A DNA stretch of 64,000 nt from Pseudomonas chlororaphis. GTDB taxonomy: Bacteria; Pseudomonadota; Gammaproteobacteria; Pseudomonadales; Pseudomonadaceae. The stretch lies in contig CP011020.1 in the NCBI GenBank assembly GCA_001023535.1, forward strand, positions 3,981,734-4,045,733, read 5' to 3'. A program made the position numbers and the translations under genes. The notes beneath the pieces were generated by a model that was given only the letters and a program-made list of their open reading frames with translations, had not been told where the DNA came from and did no database searches. How positions within the stretch are numbered: position 1 is the first letter of the stretch; every line of letters begins with the position of its first letter. Below are positions 46,166 to 55,486 of this stretch, in pieces.

Positions 46166-46186
46166 TCGGTCAGTGCCCGCCAGGGC

Positions 46187-48757
46187 TCACAGCCACCGCG
46201 GGGTGGTAAAGAACGAGGCCATTTCCGAGCGGGCCAGGGGCGAGCCGAAGTAGGGGCCTTGGACATGGTCGCAGGCCACGCTGCGCAACTGGCGAAACTG
46301 CCGGGCGTTCTCGATGCCTTCGGCGGTCACCCTCAACCCCACGCTGCGACTCAGGCGGATCATGGCGAGTACGCCTTCCTCATCCTGCTCCAGGCCCAGT
46401 TGCGAGAGGATGTTGCGATCGAAGCGAATACCATCGAATGGCTGGTTCAGCACTTCGCGCAAGGACGCGATGTTGGTGCCGAACTTGTCGATATTGATCC
46501 GTACGCCCAGGTTTTTCAGGGCATGGAGGGTCGCGGCGACCGCCTTGTGATCGGCCAGCAGAACCCCTTCAGCCACCTCCAGGGTCAGCCGATGCGACGC
46601 CAGGCCGCTGGCATCGAGGGCCGCTTGCACCTGCTTGAGCAGGAAGCTGCTGCTGAACCACCTGGGGGAAACCGCGATGGACACGCTGACCGCGCTCGGC
46701 CAGCTCACCGCTTCTTCGCAGACGTTGATCAGCATCCAGGTGCCCAGTTCTTCCAACTGGCCGGAAGTCTCGGCAATGGGAATGAAATCGGCGCCCCCCA
46801 GTTCACCTTTCTCGGGGTGGTGCCAGAAGGCCTGCGCCTCGAACCCATGCAATTGCTCGGCGTTCATGTCGAAGCGAGGCAGGTAGCGCAGTTCCAATTG
46901 GCCCTGCTGCATCGCGTCGCGCAGTTGCTGTTCGTAGCGGCGCCGGTCGCGGGCGACATTGCCCATGGCTTCCACGTACACGCGCCAGGTGTTGCGGCCC
47001 GCGGCCTTGGCGGCGTACAGGGCGATGTCGGCTTGGCGCAGCAACTCGTGGGCGCGCTCGTCGCCCGGTTGCGCCCAGGCAACGCCGATGCTCACGCCCA
47101 GGTACAAGGTGTTGCCGTCCAGGTGCATCGGCCGCTGCATGCAATCGATCAGGCGCTGGCAGAGCTGGTCGAGGTCACTGGCCTCGCCCGGTTCAGGCAT
47201 GACGATGACAAACTCATCGCCGCCCAGGCGCGCCACCAGGTCGGTGCTGCGTACGTTCTGCTGGAGGATATGGGCCACTTCCTTCAAAACCTTATCGCCC
47301 ACGGCGTGGCCCAGGGAATCGTTGACCGGCTTGAAGCGGTCCATGTCCAGGTTCAGCACGGCCAGCGGTGCGCCGTCGGTGCGGCCGAGGTGTTCGCTGA
47401 GGCAGTCGAACAAGCGATTGCGGTTGGCCAGCCCGGTCAACGGGTCGTGGAGCGACAGGTGCTTGATCTGCGCCAGCGCCCGCAACTCCTCGGTGATGTC
47501 GGTGGCGGTGTCGCGAAAGCCCAGGGTGCCGGCCTCGATGGCCCGCACGGCGATCTTGCAGGTGCGTGTGCGCAGGTTGCGCGCGGTGTATTCGCACAGC
47601 AGTGCGGTCGGCTCGGCACTGTTGGCGCCGCCCAGCAGCCAATGGGCGATGGAAATCGATCCGTCATGGGGATGAAGCAACCGGTGCAGCGGCTTTCCCA
47701 GCCATTCCGCCGGACTGAAGCCGGTCACTTGTTCAAAGCGTTCCGACAGGTAGGTGAGGGTTCCGGCCGAGTTGACTTCCCACAGCCAGTCGGACGATAC
47801 CTCGGCAATGTCGCGGAAACGCTCTTCACTGCGCTCCAGCGCCTTGCGATGGGCCAGCAGGCTGGCGTACTGGCGCTCCTGGGCGCGGAGCATGACCAGG
47901 GCATGGCGCAACACCGCCAGCGCCAGGATCGCCAGCACCAGCAGCGCCACGGCCAGCACCGGCAGCAAGGCCTTGCGCAGGTCACTGCCCGGCGTCAGCG
48001 GGCGCCAGGCCAGTGCCTCCTGGGTCAGGTCGTTCAGTAGAAACTGGGCGGTGTCGGGTGGTCCGGGCGAGCGGGCGACGTGGGCATCGGGCAGGACGAA
48101 GTCCCGCGCCAGGTTCTGCAACGACGCGCCATCGAGGACCTTGACGAACAACATCAGGCTGGGCGGGCCGGGAATGTGTGGCACGCTGTTATCCGTGCCG
48201 GTGGTGATGGCGGACGTGGCGACGAACGCTGGGGCGCCGTCGTGGTGCAACATCTCGACGATGACTTCGTCGCGATTGTTCTCGGCGCTGGCTTTTTTCT
48301 CCAGGGCCCGCAGGTTGCCGGTCAGCCAGGCATCGGCGGTGACGTCGCTCAGCTGCCCGTCGATCACCGAATAGACGGTCTTGCCGGTCGGGGAAATAAC
48401 GAACACGGCCTGGTAGCCGTAGAGCGAAAAGACGCTGCTGCCGACGTTTTCCTGGTCGAAGGCCCAGGCCTTGTCCACTTCGACATGCAGGTGGCGGTAG
48501 GCGTCGCTCCACTTGGAGTAGTCGTTCAAGTCCCGTGCGATGCCGGTGCGGATGCCCTCGATGGCCCGTTGGGCGAAGAACAGGCTCTGTTCACGGGCGC
48601 GTTGGTCCTGGGCGGCCGTGATGTTGAGCAACACGGCAATCGCCAGGGCCGACATGAAAAACAGCACCAGCATGATGGCCGGGAAGGTGCGGCGAGTGAA
48701 GTTTCGGCTTGGCGAGCCCGAGAGGACAGTTGAGTCGTTGCCAGCATCTTCAGTCAT
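46187..48757 (-). CDS. CHASE4-PAS-GGDEF-EAL protein with degenerate EAL domain
   Basis: 856 residues. A transmembrane helix (about 28-50) is followed by a periplasmic CHASE4 domain (NDYSKWSDAYRHLHVE), a second helix (about 265-285), PAS (SEERFRDIAEVSSDWLWEVN), GGDEF and EAL. The GGDEF domain is intact (RLGGDEF) and has an inhibitory I-site RxxD five residues before it, so it should synthesise c-di-GMP with product feedback. The EAL domain has lost key residues: EAL reads EAQ, the substrate Asn region reads SIAVS, the DDFG motif reads DKFG, and the catalytic Lys reads Arg in IRFDR. It is probably a binding or inactive phosphodiesterase domain. The start is uncertain (ATG 48757 or GTG 48793). 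Confidence 0.88.
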   Translation of the reverse strand: MTEDAGNDSTVLSGSPSRNFTRRTFPAIMLVLFFMSALAIAVLLNITAAQDQRAREQSLFFAQRAIEGIRTGIARDLNDYSKWSDAYRHLHVEVDKAWAFDQENVGSSVFSLYGYQAVFVISPTGKTVYSVIDGQLSDVTADAWLTGNLRALEKKASAENNRDEVIVEMLHHDGAPAFVATSAITTGTDNSVPHIPGPPSLMLFVKVLDGASLQNLARDFVLPDAHVARSPGPPDTAQFLLNDLTQEALAWRPLTPGSDLRKALLPVLAVALLVLAILALAVLRHALVMLRAQERQYASLLAHRKALERSEERFRDIAEVSSDWLWEVNSAGTLTYLSERFEQVTGFSPAEWLGKPLHRLLHPHDGSISIAHWLLGGANSAEPTALLCEYTARNLRTRTCKIAVRAIEAGTLGFRDTATDITEELRALAQIKHLSLHDPLTGLANRNRLFDCLSEHLGRTDGAPLAVLNLDMDRFKPVNDSLGHAVGDKVLKEVAHILQQNVRSTDLVARLGGDEFVIVMPEPGEASDLDQLCQRLIDCMQRPMHLDGNTLYLGVSIGVAWAQPGDERAHELLRQADIALYAAKAAGRNTWRVYVEAMGNVARDRRRYEQQLRDAMQQGQLELRYLPRFDMNAEQLHGFEAQAFWHHPEKGELGGADFIPIAETSGQLEELGTWMLINVCEEAVSWPSAVSVSIAVSPRWFSSSFLLKQVQAALDASGLASHRLTLEVAEGVLLADHKAVAATLHALKNLGVRINIDKFGTNIASLREVLNQPFDGIRFDRNILSQLGLEQDEEGVLAMIRLSRSVGLRVTAEGIENARQFRQLRSVACDHVQGPYFGSPLARSEMASFFTTPRWL

Positions 48758-48899
48758 AAACAAGCCATCAGCTAAACGCGAAATATCCCGCACGTCCCTG
48801 TATCGGCTGTCTGATCGATTAACTTAATTGACCTGACAGTCGACACGGCCCGTGCGGGGCGGCCGTTGGCGTTGCCTGAAACCAGGCTGGTGTTGTGGT

Positions 48900-50693
48900 T
48901 CAGTCTTTTTTGGTGCCCGGCAGCAGGGCGCTCAGCACCTGTTTGGCGGTCTCGACCACGATGCCACGTTCGTTCGGGTCACCCTGCAGGAGCGTGGAGG
49001 CGAACTTCTTCGCCTGTTCCAGCTTGATGTGCGGCGGCAGCGGCGGCACGTCAGGGTCGGTGCGGAATTCGATCAGCACCGGCCGTTGCGCCGCCAGCGC
49101 TTGCTCCCAGGCCGCCGCCACATCGTCCTCGTGCAGCACCAGAATGCCCTTCAGGCCGATGGATTCGGCGAACAGGTGGTAGGGCACGTCGGGGATGTCC
49201 TGGGAGGCCTCGAACTTCGGATCGCCCTCCATCACCCGTTGCTCCCAGGTCACCTGGTTCAGGTCGCGGTTGTTGAACACCGCGCAGATCCAGGTGCCGT
49301 TGGCCCAGGTGCGCCAGTACTTGGCAACGGTGATCAGCTCAGCCATGTTGTTCATCTGCATGGCGCCATCGCCCACCAGGGCGACCACTGGCCGATCCGG
49401 GTGGCAGAACTTCGCCGCAATGGCATAGGGCACGGCGGCACCCATGGACGCCAGGCCGCCGGACAGCGAGCACATCATGCCGCGCCGGATCTGGATATCC
49501 CGGGCGAACCAGTTGGCGCAGGAGCCGGAATCGCAAGTGATGATGGCGCGGTCCGGCAGCCTCGGCGACAGCTCGAACGTCACGCGCTGCGGATTGATCG
49601 GCTTGGCCGAGACCAGGGCACGCTTTTCCAGGGTCTTGTCCCAGCGTTCGCGCCAGTGCTCGATCTTCTTGCGCCAGGTGCGATCGGTCTTTGTTTCGAG
49701 CAGTGGCAGTAGGGCCCGCAGAGTGTCGGCGCTGTCGCCGTGCAAGCTGACCTCCATGGGGTAGCGCAGGCTGAGCATGTCCGGTTGAATGTCGATCTGC
49801 ACGCCGCGGGCCTGGCCTTCAGGAGGCAGGAATTCGGCGTAGGGGAAGCCGGAGCCGATCATCAGCAGCGTATCGCAGCCGGCCATCATGTCGTCGCTGG
49901 GTTCAGTGCCGAGCAGGCCGATGGAGCCGGTCACCCAGGGCAGGTCGTCCGGTACGGCGGCCTTGCCGAGCAACGCCTTGGCCACGCCGGCCCCGAGTTT
50001 CTCGGCGACGGCGATTACTTCGTCGGTGGCCCCTAGTGCACCGGCGCCTACCAGGATGGCGACTTTCTTGCCGGCATTGAGGACCTCGGCGGCCTTGCGC
50101 AGATCGTCTTCGTACGGCACGACCCTGGGCTTGCGGTAGCCGACGCCGGAATGCACCGTGCCGTGCTTGTGGGGCGGGGCGGTGTATTCCAGGTCCTGGA
50201 GGTCGTTCGGCAGGATCAACGCCGTGACCCGGCGCTCGCCCACGGCCGTGCGCACGGCGCGATCGAGCAGGTGGCGGACCTGGGACGGTGCGCTAGCCTG
50301 CTGCACGAACGCTCCGGCGACGTCCTTGAACAGGCTGACCAGGTCCAGTTCCTGCTGGTAGTGCCCGCCCAGGGCTGCGCGAGCCTGTTGGCCGCAGATG
50401 GCCAGCACCGGCATGTGGTCCATGCGGGCGTCGTAGAGGCCGGTGATCAGGTGCGAGGCGCCCGGCCCGGAGGTGGCGATGCACACCCCCAGTTCACCGG
50501 TGAACTTGGCGTGGGCACAGGCCATGAACGCGGCCATTTCCTCGTGGCGGGCCTGGATGAAGCGGATTTTCCCGTTCGCCCGGTTCAGGGCGCCGAAGAC
50601 CCCGTTGATGCCATCGCCCGGATAACCATAGATACGACGAACCCCCCATTCATAAAGGCGTTCCACCAGAAAATCACCGACGGTCATGCTCAT
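48900..50693 (-). CDS. Thiamine-pyrophosphate-requiring enzyme (pyruvate oxidase-like)
   Basis: 597 residues with the three domains of the POX/acetolactate-synthase family. The N-terminal PYR domain has the catalytic Glu in ARHEEMAAFMA. A central NAD/FAD-type domain follows (KVAILVGAGALGA). The C-terminal PP domain has the TPP motif GDGAMQMNNMAELITV. Closest reading is PoxB-like or the general TPP-requiring group; substrate is probably a 2-oxoacid but unproven. No signal peptide is seen. It stands alone between the GGDEF gene and a two-component system. Confidence 0.85.
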   Translation of the reverse strand: MSMTVGDFLVERLYEWGVRRIYGYPGDGINGVFGALNRANGKIRFIQARHEEMAAFMACAHAKFTGELGVCIATSGPGASHLITGLYDARMDHMPVLAICGQQARAALGGHYQQELDLVSLFKDVAGAFVQQASAPSQVRHLLDRAVRTAVGERRVTALILPNDLQDLEYTAPPHKHGTVHSGVGYRKPRVVPYEDDLRKAAEVLNAGKKVAILVGAGALGATDEVIAVAEKLGAGVAKALLGKAAVPDDLPWVTGSIGLLGTEPSDDMMAGCDTLLMIGSGFPYAEFLPPEGQARGVQIDIQPDMLSLRYPMEVSLHGDSADTLRALLPLLETKTDRTWRKKIEHWRERWDKTLEKRALVSAKPINPQRVTFELSPRLPDRAIITCDSGSCANWFARDIQIRRGMMCSLSGGLASMGAAVPYAIAAKFCHPDRPVVALVGDGAMQMNNMAELITVAKYWRTWANGTWICAVFNNRDLNQVTWEQRVMEGDPKFEASQDIPDVPYHLFAESIGLKGILVLHEDDVAAAWEQALAAQRPVLIEFRTDPDVPPLPPHIKLEQAKKFASTLLQGDPNERGIVVETAKQVLSALLPGTKKD

Positions 50694-50827
50694 GTCTGTC
50701 CCTCGTAGGTAGGCCGCGCAGGCGCGCGGCGTTGACGGTCATACAGGACTGGACCGATGCAAGCGGTTCAAGGTTTCGATTTTTTCCGGCGGCAGGGGTA
50801 ACGAAAAAGATCACTGGATTAGTCAAT

Positions 50828-50958
50828 GTGGCGAGGGAATTTATCCCCGCTGGGCGGCGAAGCGGCCCTGGAACCTGTCGCCTCGGTGTGTCAAGAGGAT
50901 TGAGTCAGCTGCGTTGGGGCTGCTGCGCAGCCCAGCGGGGATAAATCCCCTCGCCACA
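50828..50958. repeat. REPIN (class C)
   Basis: Inverted pair with arms GTGGCGAGGGAATTTATCCC / GGGATAAATCCCCTCGCCAC, a variant in which the loop GAGCTTGCTC of class A is replaced by GATTTATC. Another class C unit lies at 54925. Confidence 0.88.
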
Positions 50959-50969
50959 TTGGATCGCGG

Positions 50970-52289
50970 TTAATTCATCGAGGTGTCGCGACCCAGGCGC
51001 AACTCGGCGCACAGGCCGCCGCCGTCGCGGTTGCTCAGGGTCAGCGAGCCGCCCATGGCGATTGCCAGTTGCTGGGCGATGGCCAGCCCCAGCCCGGTGC
51101 CGCCGGTTTCCCGGTTGCGCGAGCTTTCGACCCGGTAGAACGGCTTGAGTACTTCGGCCAGTTCCTGTTCGTCGATACCGGGGCCACGGTCCAGGACCTG
51201 GATCGACAGTTGCCCGTTGTCGGTGGGCTGCACATGGAGCTGGGCCGCGCCGCCGAATTTCAGTGCGTTGTCCACCAGGTTGACCAGCACGCGCCGCAAG
51301 GCATGGGGGCGGGTGTCGATGACCGCGGCGTTTTTTCCGGACAGGTGCACGTCCTTGCCGGTGTCCTGGTAGTCGAACACCAGGCTGTCGAGAAACGCGT
51401 CGAGGTTGATTCGGCAGCTGGCCTCGGTGGCGCCATGGATGCTGCGGGCATAGGCCACGCCTTCGCGCACGAGGTGCTCCATCTCGCTCAGGTCGCTCCA
51501 GAGCTTGTCCTTTTCCAGGCCATCGTCCATGAACTCGGCGCGCAGCTTCATGCGCGTGATGGGCGTCTGCAAGTCATGGGAGATCGCCGCCAGCAACTGC
51601 ATGCGCTCCTTGAGGTAGGCGGCGATGCGGTCCTGCATGGCATTGAACGCCTTGGCGGCGTGCAGCACCTCGGTGGGGCCTTTTTCGTCCAGGCGCACGC
51701 TGTGGGCATTCGGGTCGAGGGTTTCCACCGCCTGGGCCAGCCGGGTAAGCGGGCCGACGGCAATGCGCACGGCCAGCCAGGTGCAACCGATCAACAGCGC
51801 CAGTTGCCCCAGCAAGACCATCGGCAACCACGGCGACAGCGGCACCATTGCCGGGCGCACGTCGATGGTCAACGGGCTGCCGTCGCTCAAGCGAAGGTGA
51901 GCCTGGTAGTGCTTCTGCGGCCCGGGCAGGTCGGTGAAGGTCAGGGCGTAGGCCTGGCCGATGGCGTCCTGGATCGAACTCATCGAGATCGGCGCATCGT
52001 CGGTCTGCATCGGCTGGCCGGCCTGGCCTTCTTCCAGCAGGTAGCCGTAGTTGCGCCGGGCGAGTTTCGGCAGCCAGGCCGGACGCTCGGCGGCGGGCAG
52101 GCGGTCGAGGATGGCGACGGAGGTGGCAACGTCGGTTTCCAGGTTGCCGAGCATGGTCGACTTAGCGCTCTGGTAGCGCTCGTAGTACTGGGCGCCGAAG
52201 GACAGGCCCTGGGCCAGGATCAGGCCGACCAGGAAAATCAGCGACAGCCTCGACGCGAGGGTGCGTGGCCAGCGCAGCGGCAGGTTCAT
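50970..52289 (-). CDS. Sensor histidine kinase (EnvZ-like)
   Basis: 439 residues: an N-terminal membrane helix (LASRLSLIFLVGLILAQGLSFG), a periplasmic domain (about 35-160), a second helix (LPMVLLGQLALLIGCTWLAVRIAV), HAMP, a dimerisation domain with phospho-acceptor His in AAISHDLQTPITRMKLRAEF near residue 240, and a HATPase_c domain (NLVDNALKFGG, DRGPGIDEQEL, GGTGLGLAIAQQLA). It overlaps its response regulator gene by four bases. The signal is unknown; the cluster with a DUF2790 gene is common in Pseudomonas. Confidence 0.93.
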   Translation of the reverse strand: MNLPLRWPRTLASRLSLIFLVGLILAQGLSFGAQYYERYQSAKSTMLGNLETDVATSVAILDRLPAAERPAWLPKLARRNYGYLLEEGQAGQPMQTDDAPISMSSIQDAIGQAYALTFTDLPGPQKHYQAHLRLSDGSPLTIDVRPAMVPLSPWLPMVLLGQLALLIGCTWLAVRIAVGPLTRLAQAVETLDPNAHSVRLDEKGPTEVLHAAKAFNAMQDRIAAYLKERMQLLAAISHDLQTPITRMKLRAEFMDDGLEKDKLWSDLSEMEHLVREGVAYARSIHGATEASCRINLDAFLDSLVFDYQDTGKDVHLSGKNAAVIDTRPHALRRVLVNLVDNALKFGGAAQLHVQPTDNGQLSIQVLDRGPGIDEQELAEVLKPFYRVESSRNRETGGTGLGLAIAQQLAIAMGGSLTLSNRDGGGLCAELRLGRDTSMN

Positions 52290-53026
52290 ACCGACGCCTC
52301 GAGGATTTCCACCGGCAGCGAGAACACATAACCTTCGCTGCGCACGGTCTTGATGTAGGCCGGTTCCCGGGCATCGTCCAGCAGGCGCTGGCGCAGGCGG
52401 CTGACCAGCAAGTCGATGGAACGGTCGAACAGGTCGGCGTCCCGGCCCTGGGTCAGGTTGAGCAACTGGTCACGGTTGAGCACCCGCTGCGGATGGTCCA
52501 GGAACACCCGCAACAAACGGTACTCGGCGCCGCTCAGGGCCACCAGGGTGCCGTCGGTGTCCAGCAGGTGGCGGGCGGTGGTGTCCAGGCGCCAGCGACC
52601 GAACCCCAGCAGGCGACCGCTTTCGGTGACCACCAGGTTGGGCGGCAGCATGCGGGTGCGGCGTAGCACGGCGTTGATGCGGGCCAGCAGTTCCCGGGCG
52701 GCGAAGGGCTTGACCAGGTAATCGTCGGCGCCCATTTCCAGGCCGATGATGCGGTCGGTTTCGTCATTGCGGGCGGTGAGCATCAGCACCGGCGTAGCCT
52801 TGTGCTTGCCGGCGCGCAATTCGCGGCACAACACCAGGCCGTCATCGCCGGGCATCATGATGTCGAGCACGATCAGGTCCACCGGGGTGGTCTCCAGGAA
52901 CGCCCGCATCTGCCGGCCATCGGCGACGACGGTGGTGCGCAGGCCGTTCTTCTTCAGGTAGTTGCCCACCAGCTCTCTGATCTCGCGATCGTCATCCACA
53001 ATCAATACGTGATCGACATGATCCAT
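52286..53026 (-). CDS. OmpR/PhoB-family response regulator
   Basis: 246 residues. The receiver domain has an acidic pocket at Asp11-13, phospho-acceptor Asp55 (LIVLDIMMPG), Thr in LMLTARN and Lys in YLVKPF. A C-terminal winged-helix DNA-binding domain follows (LLRVFLDHPQRVLNRDQLLN, LVSRLRQRLLDDAREPAYIKTVRSEGYVF). It is the upstream partner of the histidine kinase in one transcription unit. It is divergent from the DUF2790 gene (228-bp gap), a plausible target. Confidence 0.93.
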   Translation of the reverse strand: MDHVDHVLIVDDDREIRELVGNYLKKNGLRTTVVADGRQMRAFLETTPVDLIVLDIMMPGDDGLVLCRELRAGKHKATPVLMLTARNDETDRIIGLEMGADDYLVKPFAARELLARINAVLRRTRMLPPNLVVTESGRLLGFGRWRLDTTARHLLDTDGTLVALSGAEYRLLRVFLDHPQRVLNRDQLLNLTQGRDADLFDRSIDLLVSRLRQRLLDDAREPAYIKTVRSEGYVFSLPVEILEASV

Positions 53027-53254
53027 GGTGCCCAGTCCCCTTGGCGTTTCGGTGTGGTCAGTCTACAGGCGCCAGCCGGCGCGGCCCGCGGCGGTTTGTA
53101 TTGCAGTGTATCTGGCGCGCGACGGATACACAGGAATGCAAAAAGCCCCCCGGCCCGATACAGGCGCGATACCTGGGCAGCATTCAATGGCGTCCAACGG
53201 GGCAACGCAACCGGCCTCGACAGAAAACTCATTGACTGCACCGAGGACACCGCC

Positions 53255-53518
53255 ATGAACACCAAAGCCATCTACGCCGCCTGCCTCTTCGCCGCCCTGA
53301 ACATCTGCACGCTGTCCGCCCGGGCCGAAGGCAACGTCCAGGCGCAAACCTACACCTACGGCACCCACCTGGACATCCAGAAAGTGCTCTCGATGACCGA
53401 AGATGCCGGCCCGGACTGCGGCGTGGTCAACGCCCACATGACCTACCTGGATTCGGCAGGTCACCAGCAGGCGCTGGACTACAGCAAGTTTTCCGATCAT
53501 TGCAGTGACGGGAACTGA
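53255..53518 (+). CDS. DUF2790-family secreted protein
   Basis: 87 residues: a signal peptide (MNTKAIYAACLFAALNICTLSARA) and the DUF2790 core VLSMTEDAGPDCGVVNAHMTYLDSAGHQ with two cysteines. Small periplasmic proteins of this family are Pseudomonas-specific and often adjoin two-component systems. GAGGA lies seven bases before the ATG at 53255; the long upstream open frame belongs to the other strand's regulator region and is not coding. It is followed by a REPIN. Confidence 0.87.
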   Translation: MNTKAIYAACLFAALNICTLSARAEGNVQAQTYTYGTHLDIQKVLSMTEDAGPDCGVVNAHMTYLDSAGHQQALDYSKFSDHCSDGN

Positions 53519-53531
53519 GTCCCTCAACCTC

Positions 53532-53645
53532 GTGGCGAGGGAGCTTGCTCCCGCTGGGCTGCGCAGCAGCCCCCGACGATTTGACACCGAGGCGCCTGGA
53601 TTGGGGCCGCTGCGCGACCCAGCGGGAGCAAGCTCCCTCGCCACG
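53532..53645. repeat. REPIN (class A)
   Basis: Inverted REP pair between the DUF2790 and dipZ-like genes, with inner arms GCTGCGCAGCAGCCCC and GGGGCCGCTGCGCGAC. Confidence 0.9.
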
Positions 53646-53672
53646 GTCACGCTTGTTTATTGAGGTGATGCC

Positions 53673-54911
53673 ATGCTTCTGATCGCTTTCCTCGGCGGGA
53701 TCCTGACGATCCTCAGCCCTTGTATTCTGCCCGTGGTGCCGTTCCTGTTCGCTCGGGCCAATCGTGCGCCGGGTTCCATGTTGTTGACCCTTGGCGGCAT
53801 GGTGCTGACGTTCGCCCTGGTGTCGAGCCTGGCGGTGGTCAGCAGCGACTGTGTGCTGCGCGCCAGCAACGTCGGCCGGCAAGTCGCCCTGGCGGTGATG
53901 GTGCTGTTTGCCTTGTCGCTGATCTTCAGCCGGGTCGGCACCTGGCTGGCACGGCCGCTGGTGCACCTGGGCAACCGGGTGGACGCCGGCGCCGGGCGCC
54001 TGGGTGGGCCGCTGGCATCGGTGCTGATCGGCGTCGCCACCGGGCTGCTCTGGGCGCCTTGCGCCGGGCCGATACTCGGCGTGATCCTGACCGGTGCCAT
54101 GCTGCAGGGCGCCAACGCCGGAACCAGCCTGTTGCTGCTCGCCTATGGCCTGGGCAGCGCCTTGTCCCTGGGCACCTTGATCTTCGCCGGACGCGGCGTG
54201 GTCTCCCGGCTGAAGCTGTCCTTGCCGGTGACGGCCTGGCTGCGCCGGGGCAGCGGAGTGGTTGTGCTGTTGGCTGCGGTGGCGATTGGCACCGGTGCCG
54301 ATGATCGGTTATTGGCCAACACCTCTTCACAAGGGGGCGCGAGCCTGGAGCAGAGCCTGCTGGACAAGGTGCCCAAGGCGATCGACTACGTGGTCAGCAA
54401 GGCCAGCGCCAGCCCCATGCCGACCCTTGAGGCCAAGGGAGACATGCCTTCGCTGGACGGCGCGGTGCAATGGTTGAACTCGCCGCCGCTGAGCGCCGAA
54501 TCGCTGCGCGGCAAGGTGGTGCTGGTGGACTTCTGGACCTACGACTGCATCAACTGCCAGCACACGCTGCCCTACGTGAACGGCTGGGCGAAGCAATACG
54601 AGAAGGATGGGCTGGTGGTCATCGGCGTCCATACCCCGGAATACGGCTACGAGAAGATCATCGACAACGTGCGTGAGCAGGTGCGCAAGCTGGGCATCCA
54701 CTACCCGGTGGCCATCGACAATCAATATGCGATCTGGCGTGCCTTCGACAACCAGTACTGGCCGGCGCATTACTTCATCGACGCCAAGGGGCAGGTGCGC
54801 TACAGCCACTTCGGCGAAGGGCGCTATGCCGAGCAGGAACAGGTGATCCAGCAGTTGCTGCAAGAGGCCAAGGCGGACGCAGCCGCAATTCATCACACCA
54901 AAGGTCAATAG
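53673..54911 (+). CDS. dipZ: DipZ-like protein: CcdA/DsbD membrane domain fused to thioredoxin-like domain
   Basis: 412 residues. The N-terminal six-helix CcdA-like electron-transfer domain has the conserved cysteines in LSPCILPVVPF and WAPCAGPILG. A linker with Ser/Ala follows. The C-terminal periplasmic TlpA/AhpC-type domain contains the active site YDCINCQHTLPYVNGWAK. The protein should carry reducing equivalents from cytoplasmic thioredoxin across the membrane to periplasmic disulphides or peroxides. GAGGTG lies five bases before the ATG. REPINs lie on both sides, so it is probably monocistronic. Confidence 0.9.
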   Translation: MLLIAFLGGILTILSPCILPVVPFLFARANRAPGSMLLTLGGMVLTFALVSSLAVVSSDCVLRASNVGRQVALAVMVLFALSLIFSRVGTWLARPLVHLGNRVDAGAGRLGGPLASVLIGVATGLLWAPCAGPILGVILTGAMLQGANAGTSLLLLAYGLGSALSLGTLIFAGRGVVSRLKLSLPVTAWLRRGSGVVVLLAAVAIGTGADDRLLANTSSQGGASLEQSLLDKVPKAIDYVVSKASASPMPTLEAKGDMPSLDGAVQWLNSPPLSAESLRGKVVLVDFWTYDCINCQHTLPYVNGWAKQYEKDGLVVIGVHTPEYGYEKIIDNVREQVRKLGIHYPVAIDNQYAIWRAFDNQYWPAHYFIDAKGQVRYSHFGEGRYAEQEQVIQQLLQEAKADAAAIHHTKGQ

Positions 54912-54924
54912 TGCACAAACCCTG

Positions 54925-55043
54925 TGGCGAGGGGATTTATCCCCGCTGGGTCGCGAAGCGGCCCCAAAACCTGACGACTCGATGCGTCAGATAGATCTAC
55001 GGGGCTGCTTTGCAGCCCAACGGGGATAAATACCCTCGCCACG
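54925..55043. repeat. REPIN (class C)
   Basis: Inverted pair with arms of the GTGGCGAGGGGATTTATCCC type after dipZ; the second arm has one change (AAATACCCTCGCC). Confidence 0.88.
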
Positions 55044-55125
55044 GGGGGCGCACGTCAGTGCTGGCCCCTTGCTTGCGAAAACGTCGTCAAACTTCTTTTA
55101 TTTCAGAATGTTGAGCGACAAACCT

Positions 55126-55470
55126 ATGCAAATTTCTATGTCGAGCCTGGCGCGATGGGGCGCGGTGACGGTTCTCCTGGCGGCCGTCTCGCTTGAGGTC
55201 CAGGCCAGGGCGCTGACGCAAAACCAGCAATCGGTGTGTCGCTGGGGATCGGACATCGCGGCAGGGGCACAGGCCTCGAAACTGTCCGGGATCACCCTGT
55301 ACGGCGCACGCAAGAAACTGCAGGTGCGCAAGTTTCCCCGGCCCTGGATGCGCATGACCGCCCTGGGCATCACCGAGCAGACCTACAACAGTGCCTCGCG
55401 CCTCAAGCCCGCCGCAGTCAAGCAGACCTACTACGAGCAGTGCGTGCGCCACGAACTGGCGCAGAAATGA
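55126..55470 (+). CDS. Small secreted hypothetical protein
   Basis: 114 residues with a signal peptide (SSLARWGAVTVLLAAVSLEVQA). The mature region is basic (LTQNQQSVCRWGSDIAAGAQASKLSG, KKLQVRKFPRPWMRM) with two cysteines. No family is recognised. Start choice is open: ATGs at 55108, 55126 and 55138 all lack a strong ribosome-binding site. It is convergent with acoR, leaving 16 bp between the stops. Confidence 0.65.
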   Translation: MQISMSSLARWGAVTVLLAAVSLEVQARALTQNQQSVCRWGSDIAAGAQASKLSGITLYGARKKLQVRKFPRPWMRMTALGITEQTYNSASRLKPAAVKQTYYEQCVRHELAQK

Positions 55471-55486
55471 TCGAGCACCAACCGCG

